From contig JASLYJ010000015.1 of the NCBI GenBank assembly GCA_030739855.1, forward strand, positions 1-32,486: a DNA stretch of 32,486 bases, in the 5' to 3' direction. The notes below the pieces were generated by a model. That model ran no database searches. It saw only the letters and a list, made by a program, of their open reading frames with translations, and was not told where the DNA came from. Positions 6,615 to 12,251 of this stretch are shown here, in pieces; position 1 is the stretch's first letter; each line of letters starts with the position of its first letter. A program made the position numbers and the translations under genes. The stretch is from Alphaproteobacteria bacterium. GTDB taxonomy: Bacteria > Pseudomonadota > Alphaproteobacteria > UBA11136.

Positions 6615-7134
6615 CTTGGGGAAGCTTTACACTGTAGGTCAGGAGCTTGGCCTGATAGGTGGACAGAGCATCAAGAAAGGTTCCCAGCGATACAACCTCC
6701 ACCAGCGACGGCGCACCGCCAATGGGAAGGGAGTTCAGACGCATGGTGTCACCGGAGATAAATTCATCAATGATGTCCAGCGCTTCCTCCCCGCGCCAGT
6801 GCGCTCTGCCGTTGATGTCGAGCTGTGTCGGATGGTCCGGATTATCATCCACCTGCAGTATCACATGAGCCCCAGGCTCTCCGCCTGGAAGCGCCCAGAT
6901 AGCAAGGCCGTACATTTCCTCCGCCAAAGCAATAAAGCCACGCTCACCGGTGGTGTTAAGGATTGGTGGTGGAGCAGTTAGCGAGCAAGAGTTATCGCCA
7001 GAAAAAGGATCGCGCCAACACCGCACCGACCAGTCTCCGAAGGTATGGGAATAGAGTACAAACGCCGCCTGCGCGGCCGTGGGCACCAAAAGGACGGCAA
7101 CAAGAAACAAGAAGGGTGGTAAAATGCGCTTCAT
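6607..7134 (-). CDS. exported protein resembling invasion-associated locus B (IalB) family
   Basis: A 175-residue protein with a clear Sec signal peptide: MKRILPPFLFLVAVLLV, then AQA at residues 21-23 as the cleavage site. The mature start, FGDWSVRCWRDPFSGDNSCSL, has the FGDW-x-V-x-C start of IalB-type proteins and the second Cys of that motif (Cys39, Cys50). The rest is divergent, so the family call is moderate. I start at ATG 7134; the TTG at 7143 would add three residues ahead of a poorer signal sequence. It is on the same strand as gloC, 95 bases after gloC's end. It probably acts in the periplasm or envelope; no catalytic site can be recognised. Confidence 0.6.
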   Translation of the reverse strand: MKRILPPFLFLVAVLLVPTAAQAAFVLYSHTFGDWSVRCWRDPFSGDNSCSLTAPPPILNTTGERGFIALAEEMYGLAIWALPGGEPGAHVILQVDDNPDHPTQLDINGRAHWRGEEALDIIDEFISGDTMRLNSLPIGGAPSLVEVVSLGTFLDALSTYQAKLLTYSVKLPQDD

Positions 7135-7229
7135 GAGTAGCAACCATGCGCTTTTGGACCTCCTTCGTCAATTTGTTGACTGTGCCAGCACAACGCGGCC
7201 CGCCAGCCCTGCGAGACTAATGGCGAGGA

Positions 7230-7862
7230 TCAATCGGCTACGAAGGGGTTGCTACTGCGTTCTTCACCAAAGGTGGAGCTGGGACCGTGGCCAGGAATAA
7301 AGGTGATATCATCCCCCAGTGGCCATAGCTTTTCGCGGATAGACCGGAGTAGCATCTCGTGATCACTTTTGGGGAAATCTGTGCGGCCGATGGAGCCCTT
7401 GAACAGTATATCGCCTACCAGGGCGATACGGCTTTTCCCCTCGAAAAATGCCACATGCCCAGGCGTATGGCCGGGACAATGGAGAACTTGCAAGTTGACT
7501 TTGCCCACGGTGGTGGCATCACCGTCTTCCAGCCAGCGGTCGGGGATAAATACACGGGCTTCGGAAAGGCCGAACACCGTGGCCTGCTGGGGCATATCGT
7601 TAATCCAGAAAAGGTCTTCAGGCTGCGGCCCTTCGATGGATAAGCCCTGCTTTTCGGCCAGTTCGGCTACGCCGCCCGCATGATCCACATGACCGTGAGT
7701 GACAAGTATTTTCTCCAGCTCAATACCTTTCTCACGAGCACAACCGAGGATGGCGTCAAGGTCGCCGCCTGGGTCCACAGCGGCGCCCTTCATAGTCTCC
7801 TCGCACCAGATCAATGAGCAGTTTTGCATCAGCGGAGTAACGGGCACGATGGAGTATTTCAT
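7230..7862 (-). CDS. gloC: hydroxyacylglutathione hydrolase GloC (type II glyoxalase, MBL fold)
   Basis: Metallo-beta-lactamase-fold hydrolase of 210 residues that closely follows the YcbL/GloC subfamily, from the QNCSLIWCE start to the FIPGHGP end. These enzymes hydrolyse S-lactoylglutathione to D-lactate and glutathione in methylglyoxal detoxification. Metal ligands are visible: T-H-G-H-V-D-H at residues 55-61, the HCPGHTPGH motif, GD in LVGDILF, and the last His in PGHGP. The length equals that of short glyoxalase II enzymes, which lack the C-terminal HAGH domain of classical GloB. The start ATG at 7862 has no strong Shine-Dalgarno. It lies upstream of the IalB-like gene on the same strand. 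Confidence 0.9.
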   Translation of the reverse strand: MKYSIVPVTPLMQNCSLIWCEETMKGAAVDPGGDLDAILGCAREKGIELEKILVTHGHVDHAGGVAELAEKQGLSIEGPQPEDLFWINDMPQQATVFGLSEARVFIPDRWLEDGDATTVGKVNLQVLHCPGHTPGHVAFFEGKSRIALVGDILFKGSIGRTDFPKSDHEMLLRSIREKLWPLGDDITFIPGHGPSSTFGEERSSNPFVAD

Positions 7863-8008
7863 GGGGGTTTCATGTTCCCTGATTGTCTCAGTCCAAGCGT
7901 TTTAGGACGCGACGGACCGGATCACAAGAGCGCGAGAGGGATAGGGGAGGTTGTCCACTATTTTGCACCAGATTGGATCTCATGTAGAAACAGTGACTAT
8001 TGAGACGA

Positions 8009-8049
8009 AGTAAAAGGCCACCGGAGCAGGTCTCCAACGGCCTTTTACT
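8009..8049 (-). terminator. strong stem-loop terminator after tRNA-Asn
   Basis: A perfect 11-bp inverted repeat, AGTAAAAGGCC (8009-8019) and GGCCTTTTACT (8039-8049), with a 19-base loop that itself contains GGAG/CTCC. It starts 7 bases past the encoded CCA of tRNA-Asn on the minus strand. The GGCC stem followed by a T-rich arm is the usual shape of an intrinsic terminator. Because it is symmetrical it could also act on the other strand. Confidence 0.75.
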
Positions 8050-8055
8050 TGGATT

Positions 8056-8131
8056 TGGCTCCGGCGGCTGGACTCGAACCAGCGACCCGGCGGTTAACAG
8101 CCGCCTGCTCTACCAACTGAGCTACGCCGGA
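8056..8131 (-). tRNA. tRNA-Asn (anticodon GTT)
   Basis: 76 bases on the minus strand folding into a standard cloverleaf: acceptor TCCGGCG/CGCCGGA, D-arm GCTCAGTTGGTAGAGC, anticodon stem GGCGG/CCGCC with loop CTGTTAA (anticodon GTT), T-arm GCTGG-TTCGAGT-CCAGC. The discriminator is G and CCA is encoded. A terminator follows directly. Confidence 0.97.
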
Positions 8132-8257
8132 ATAAGGGTGGTGTAACCTGTTGTGAAGCCAACCGTCTTATAACGCGAGAACCGCCGCGGCCATATAGCA
8201 GACCATCGAGAATGGCGCCAGCGCTTTTGCATGGTGGCTGGTGCGAGGGTATACCTG

Positions 8258-8998
8258 ATGGTCATATGGAAGAGAAAGGAAGCGCTGGACAGACCCCTAA
8301 AACAGGAGGCCGTAGTGCCTGCAGATGATTACGGTTCCCTTCGGCGGGAATATGCGGCGCTCGCTCCTCGCTATAATATCAGGTGGCAATCCTATATCGC
8401 AGCGTCGGTTCGTGAAACGCTCAAACGGGCCCATATCCGCTCCCACGACCGAGTCCTGGATGTGGGATGCGGGACAGGCGAGCTTCTCAAAGCCATATCT
8501 TTTGCTGTCCCCGAGGCGCGGCTGGCGGGGATCGATGTATCGCTCGAAATGCTCAAGATTGCCCGCAGCAAAAGTAGTGGCTCCGTTGACATGAGAGAGG
8601 GATGCGCCGAAGCCCTACCCTTCGAGGATGGGGTCTGTGACGTCGTGGTTTCTTCTAGCGCTTTCCACTTCTTTCGATACCCTGCCGCTGCCCTTACAGA
8701 AATGCATCGTGTCCTGCGTGTAGGCGGTAGAATCGTCCTTACAGACTGGTGCAGTGACTATCCTGCATGCCGTCTCTACGATCTTATTCTGCGTCTTTTC
8801 AGTCCCGGACACTTCCGAGCATATAACTCGAAGAAGATATCTCAACTAATTTATTCAGAAGGATTTTCTGAGATTAATATTGAGCGATATAAGATTAGTT
8901 GGCTGTGGGGAATGATGACAGTAACGGCAAAAAAGGCACCTGCTGCAACGACCGCTCAGATTCCACCTCGATATCACCTTGGGAAACAAAAACCTTGA
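8258..8998 (+). CDS. class I SAM-dependent methyltransferase (UbiE/Methyltransf_11 type)
   Basis: A 246-residue methyltransferase. Motif I (VLDVGCGTG, residues 66-74), the acidic residue after beta-2 (AGIDVS), and the post-motif region (ALPFEDGVCDVVVSSSAFHF, then LRVGGRIVLTDW) define the UbiE-like fold. The substrate cannot be deduced. I start at ATG 8258 because GAGGG lies about 9 bases upstream; the ATG at 8231 has no Shine-Dalgarno and would add nine residues. The gene sits alone between two tRNA genes on the other strand. From about 8815 to 8910 the sequence becomes AT-rich with codons like AAT, ATA and TTT, unlike its first two thirds, which hints at a different history or relaxed selection at the C-terminus. 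Confidence 0.8.
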   Translation: MVIWKRKEALDRPLKQEAVVPADDYGSLRREYAALAPRYNIRWQSYIAASVRETLKRAHIRSHDRVLDVGCGTGELLKAISFAVPEARLAGIDVSLEMLKIARSKSSGSVDMREGCAEALPFEDGVCDVVVSSSAFHFFRYPAAALTEMHRVLRVGGRIVLTDWCSDYPACRLYDLILRLFSPGHFRAYNSKKISQLIYSEGFSEINIERYKISWLWGMMTVTAKKAPAATTAQIPPRYHLGKQKP

Positions 8999-9029
8999 GC
9001 GCCTCGTGTTCCGATTTTATATAAAAGAT

Positions 9030-9103
9030 TGGAGGCACGGGCCGGAATCGAACCGGCGTACACGGATTTGCAGTCCGCTGCATAGCCACTCTGCCACCGC
9101 GCC
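9030..9103 (-). tRNA. tRNA-Cys (anticodon GCA)
   Basis: 74 bases on the minus strand. Acceptor arm GGCGCGG/CCGTGCC (one G-T pair), anticodon loop CTGCAAA giving GCA, T-arm GCCGG-TTCGATT-CCGGC, discriminator T, and an encoded CCA. No clear terminator is seen after it, although an A/T palindrome (TTTTATATAAAA, 9015-9026) lies just beyond the 3' end. Confidence 0.96.
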
Positions 9104-9122
9104 ATTCTTACCATTCTGAAAG

Positions 9123-9365
9123 GTGGGCACTCCTTTGATTTCCCAGCCAAAGAGGCGCACATATACTGTGAAAACTGAGGTGTTTCAACGGACTTTCACA
9201 CCTTCAAACCACTTATTAGTAGCTGAATGTGGTTACCCGAAAAAAACTCCTAATCACTTTAAAGTAGATTGTGTTGCCATCCGTGAATCTGGTGGCACGA
9301 TTTCTCTTTTCCGTCCAACTGTCATGAAAAGCGGATTTTGTAGCGTAAACACCACTCTGTTTTGA
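9123..9365 (+). CDS. doubtful small hypothetical protein
   Basis: An open plus frame of up to 80 residues between tRNA-Cys and the PIMT-like gene. Starts could be GTG 9123 or GTG 9168; the second has AGAGG 12 bases upstream. The predicted peptide reads plausibly as protein (for example TPSNHLLVAECGYPKKTPNH), with no signal peptide and three cysteines, but I do not recognise it. Codon use is AT-richer than that of the neighbours. An overlapping minus frame (9216-9416) is less convincing. It may be a small acquired gene, a fragment, or chance. Confidence 0.25.
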   Translation: MGTPLISQPKRRTYTVKTEVFQRTFTPSNHLLVAECGYPKKTPNHFKVDCVAIRESGGTISLFRPTVMKSGFCSVNTTLF

Positions 9366-9491
9366 TGATGATTTGTAGGTGCATACAAGATGTTGTGTTT
9401 GCGCGCCCGCGCACATATACTTCTGTGAAATTTGTAGGAGCCTGGCGGACAGACACGAAGATGGGGTTTTCCAGAGGGTCAGGGGAGGCCT
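9366..9491. other. non-coding leader ahead of the PIMT-like/tolC genes
   Basis: I see no gene in this stretch. It contains the candidate promoter at 9393-9421 and a second copy of a short motif (GCGCACATATACT..GTGAAA) that also occurs at 9155-9173. In the second copy two extra bases separate the halves. Confidence 0.5.
9393..9421 (+). promoter_or_regulatory. candidate sigma70 promoter for the PIMT-like/tolC genes
   Basis: TTGTGT (9393-9398) and TATACT (9416-9421) are separated by 17 bases. Transcription would start near 9428, about 75 bases before the ATG at 9504. The -10 is good and the -35 matches only at TTG. Confidence 0.4.
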
Positions 9492-9503
9492 GTGACAGGC
9501 GCT

Positions 9504-10163
9504 ATGACTGATTTTGAAACGCCGCGCCGCAATATGGTGGAAGGCCAGATTCGCACCAATAAGGTGACGGACCCAGCGTTAATTGAAACTCTTTCCACCT
9601 TGCCCCGTGAACTATTCGTTCCAGACCGATTCAGCAGCCTCGCCTACGCCGACGAGAATATTGAGATTGCTCCCCATCGTTATCTCATGGAACCTCTCGT
9701 GTTTGCCCGCCTGCTTCAGACCGCGGATGTAACCGAAGACGATATAGTTCTCGATATCGGCTGCGGTACTGGTTATTCCACTGCGGTTCTCTCCAGACTA
9801 GCCGGTACGGTTGTGGCCGTTGAAAGCGATCCCAAGCTGGCATTTCATGCCGCTTCGGTACTCTCACAGCTTAATATGGATAATGCTGTGGTGATGACGG
9901 AGCCCCTTGAGAAGGGCTATCCATATCAGGCGCCTTACGATTTGATACTGCTTGGCGGCGGCGTATCCATGATTCCTGAAGCTTTGCTGCGACAACTGGC
10001 TGAAGGGGGGCGTCTCGTGACCGTGTTTTTAGAAGGGGAAAAATCCTTCGGCAAAGGAACGTTGATGATCGGACGCAACGGGCATTATTCCCGGCGCGAG
10101 GTTTTCGATGCTGCCATACAGCCGCTGCCAGGTTTCAGCGACGAACTGAGTTTCCAATTTTAG
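9504..10163 (+). CDS. protein-L-isoaspartate O-methyltransferase-like protein, tolC-linked paralog
   Basis: A 219-residue member of the PIMT fold group. The N-terminus (RRNMVEGQIRTNKV, then LPRELFVPDRF) and SAM motif I (VLDIGCGTGYST, residues 82-93) are clear. The catalytic region of true PIMTs (GQTIS, as in the second copy at 29160) is replaced by APHRYLMEP, so repair of isoaspartate is uncertain. This gene is commonly found in front of tolC in alphaproteobacteria, and the same order is seen here. I start at ATG 9504; GTG 9492 sits too close to the GGGGAGG site. A small hairpin (GCCTG/CAGGC, 9488-9500) lies between that site and the ATG and could shorten the effective spacing. Confidence 0.8.
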   Translation: MTDFETPRRNMVEGQIRTNKVTDPALIETLSTLPRELFVPDRFSSLAYADENIEIAPHRYLMEPLVFARLLQTADVTEDDIVLDIGCGTGYSTAVLSRLAGTVVAVESDPKLAFHAASVLSQLNMDNAVVMTEPLEKGYPYQAPYDLILLGGGVSMIPEALLRQLAEGGRLVTVFLEGEKSFGKGTLMIGRNGHYSRREVFDAAIQPLPGFSDELSFQF

Positions 10164-10183
10164 TTTGGAGCATCTCGGACGGC

Positions 10184-11653
10184 ATGATCTGCAACAATAA
10201 AGCTGCCACTAGCATGGTAAAAGGAATGCCTCCACGACGTGGCAAGCGAACCGGTGGAGAAGCTACACACTTTTCGGCACCGCTGCGGTGGTCTTCTCTG
10301 TCCTTTGTTTGCACCCTATCATTGCTTCTGCTGGTCTTACCCCCAACTACGGTTCGCAGCGAAACTCTCGAAGAGGCACTGGCCACGGCCTATGCACACA
10401 ACCCCACACTCCTCGCGGCACGCGCCAAACTGCGTGCCACCGACGAACTGGTGCCACAGGAGCTGTCCAACTGGCGACCCACCCTCTCCGGCTCGGGTGC
10501 CTACGGCAAGGCCTATGTAAATTCTGCTTCCAGCTACTCAACTACATCCGAGAATGTGGTTCCCAAGAGCGGCAGTCTCATTCTGACCCAGCCCTTGTAC
10601 CGCGGCGGCCGCACGGTGGCCGGCACCAGCCGAGCAGAAAACCTAGTGATGGCTGAACGTGCCCACCTTATATCCACGGAACAGGATATCCTGCTGGCAG
10701 TGGTCACGGCCTATATGGAAGTACTTCGCGATCAAGCCGTTCTCGAACTCAATATCAAGAACGAAGAGGTCCTAGAGCACCGGCTTAAGGCTACCCGTGA
10801 CCAGCTCCAAGTTGGCGAAGTTACCCGCACCGATGTTGCCTTGGCAATGGCGCGACTGGCCCGTGCCAATGCCGACCGCATTCTTGCTGAAGGGATTTTG
10901 GCATCTTCCCGAGCGACCTATCTCAACGTTGTGGGAGTGGCGCCCAAAACTCTGGTCAATCCTACCCCTCTCGACTTGTTGCCGGACACTCCTGAAGAGG
11001 CATTTGCTATTGCCGAGAAAGAAAACCCTAGCGTGATCGCCGCTCATTACGAAGAACTAGCCGCCCGAGACGAAATCCGAGAAGTGACGGGGGAACTGCT
11101 TCCCAGCGTTGATATCGTCGGCGAACTTAGCCGTTCCCGGAATTCCACCCAACGGCATAGCTTCACCGACAAGGTAAAGGTCATGGCCGAACTTGCCCTT
11201 CCCCTCTATCAGTCCGGCGCCGTTGCTTCGCGGGTGCGAGAGGCTAAACAGATAGCCGGCCAGCGCCGCATTGAAATAGACAAGGCGCGACGTGACACTA
11301 CGGAATCCACCACCCGTGCTTGGGAATCTCTAAAAACGGCACGGGCTCGCATCGGTTCCATCGAAGCCGAAATCAGGGCTAACAGCATCGCTCTGGAGGG
11401 AGTGCGCGAGGAAGAAAAGGTTGGGGCCCGGACCGTTCTCGACGTTCTTGACGCCGAACAGGAATATCTCGATTCAAAAGTGGCGCTTGTGCAGGCTCGG
11501 CGTGACGAATTCGTCGCCAGCTATGGACTCATGGGCGCTATCGGCAGATTGTCAGTAACGCATTTGGGTCTAGATTTAACACTCTACGATGCGGAAGGAC
11601 ATTATCGTGGAACGCGCAACAAGTTTTGGGGATTAAGTGACGATAATAATTAG
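10184..11653 (+). CDS. tolC: TolC-family outer membrane efflux protein
   Basis: Outer-membrane channel of tripartite efflux and type I secretion systems, 489 residues, the normal TolC length. A long basic N-terminus leads into a hydrophobic signal core (residues about 39-57), followed by mature SETLEEALATAYAHNPTL, the standard TolC opening. Two outer-membrane-efflux repeats follow, with the typical TRPRL-like QPLYRGGR segment and the coiled-coil helices (YMEVLRDQAVLELN, then TRTDVALAMARLARA; second half VREEEKVGARTVLDVLDAE). The ATG at 10184 is 20 bases after the PIMT-like stop and has GGAG 13 bases upstream; a start at 10214 would give a shorter signal peptide. No inner-membrane partners are encoded nearby. 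Confidence 0.93.
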   Translation: MICNNKAATSMVKGMPPRRGKRTGGEATHFSAPLRWSSLSFVCTLSLLLLVLPPTTVRSETLEEALATAYAHNPTLLAARAKLRATDELVPQELSNWRPTLSGSGAYGKAYVNSASSYSTTSENVVPKSGSLILTQPLYRGGRTVAGTSRAENLVMAERAHLISTEQDILLAVVTAYMEVLRDQAVLELNIKNEEVLEHRLKATRDQLQVGEVTRTDVALAMARLARANADRILAEGILASSRATYLNVVGVAPKTLVNPTPLDLLPDTPEEAFAIAEKENPSVIAAHYEELAARDEIREVTGELLPSVDIVGELSRSRNSTQRHSFTDKVKVMAELALPLYQSGAVASRVREAKQIAGQRRIEIDKARRDTTESTTRAWESLKTARARIGSIEAEIRANSIALEGVREEEKVGARTVLDVLDAEQEYLDSKVALVQARRDEFVASYGLMGAIGRLSVTHLGLDLTLYDAEGHYRGTRNKFWGLSDDNN

Positions 11654-11752
11654 CCCTGCGTTCCATTGAGGCGAGGATTTGTCCCTGCTGTTTTGTCGAT
11701 ATTTCCACCCGGGCTCGACATCCTTCGCTTCCTTGTTTTGGGTATGGTGTAA

Positions 11753-12112
11753 ATGAACGATTCCAAGAAACGACGAGAACTCTCCATGGATGAGATACTT
11801 GCGTCTATTCGCAAGATTATCTCTGAGGAAGGGGAGGCGGAAGGGGGGATTCTCGAGTTAACACGAATGGTAAACGAGGACGGGAGCGTGGTCGACTTAG
11901 CCGTGCCTCCGGGAGAAGCACTCGAGTGCGAACCTCACAACACCGACAAGATGTTGGTTAATCCAGCACCTGAACCGAAACTATCTCCAACACTTGAGTC
12001 CCTATTAGCTGAAAAATTGATAGAAGATAGGACCGCAGAGGATCTGATCAAGAAATGGCTCGATGACAACCTTGAAGGGATAGTGGAGCGTCTAGTGAAG
12101 GAAAGAATTTAA
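11753..12112 (+). CDS. popZ: PopZ-type polar organizing protein (DUF2497), short form
   Basis: A 119-residue protein with both diagnostic ends of PopZ: the N-terminal helix SMDEILASIRKIISEE (residues 11-26) and the C-terminal oligomerisation helices (LESLLAEKL, then IKKWLDDNLEGIVERLVKE). PopZ forms polymeric microdomains at the cell pole and anchors chromosome centromeres through ParB in alphaproteobacteria. The linker between the ends, usually long, proline-rich and acidic, is brief here (about residues 27-75), so the protein is well under the 177 residues of the Caulobacter form. The gene lies 99 bases after tolC and 139 bases before valS, the usual alphaproteobacterial neighbourhood. Confidence 0.88.
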   Translation: MNDSKKRRELSMDEILASIRKIISEEGEAEGGILELTRMVNEDGSVVDLAVPPGEALECEPHNTDKMLVNPAPEPKLSPTLESLLAEKLIEDRTAEDLIKKWLDDNLEGIVERLVKERI

Positions 12113-12136
12113 AAATTGTCCAGACGCGTGCGCAAC

Positions 12137-12164
12137 TTGAAAACGGGCGGTTTTCACGTATAAG
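12137..12164 (+). promoter_or_regulatory. candidate valS promoter overlapped by an inverted repeat
   Basis: TTGAAA (12137-12142) and TATAAG (12159-12164) with a 16-base spacer form a good sigma70-like promoter 88 bases before the valS ATG. An inverted repeat, TGAAAAC (12138-12144) and GTTTTCA (12150-12156), covers the -35 box and spacer, where a regulator could bind. Confidence 0.4.
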
Positions 12165-12251
12165 TAATCTATTGCCGGAGAGCGCCTTACCACGGCGGGT
12201 TCCCTGATTTGTTCGTGCGTTTCCATGATGATTAAGGAGAAGGTTCAGCGC

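Noticed and set aside
8056-9103. Integrative element between the two tRNA genes
   Set aside because: No integrase, no duplicated tRNA 3' end and no direct repeats at the borders were found; only one methyltransferase gene lies between.
9216-9416. Minus-strand ORF of 66 codons opposite the doubtful plus ORF
   Set aside because: No Shine-Dalgarno, serine/lysine-rich low-quality peptide, and weaker than the plus-frame alternative.
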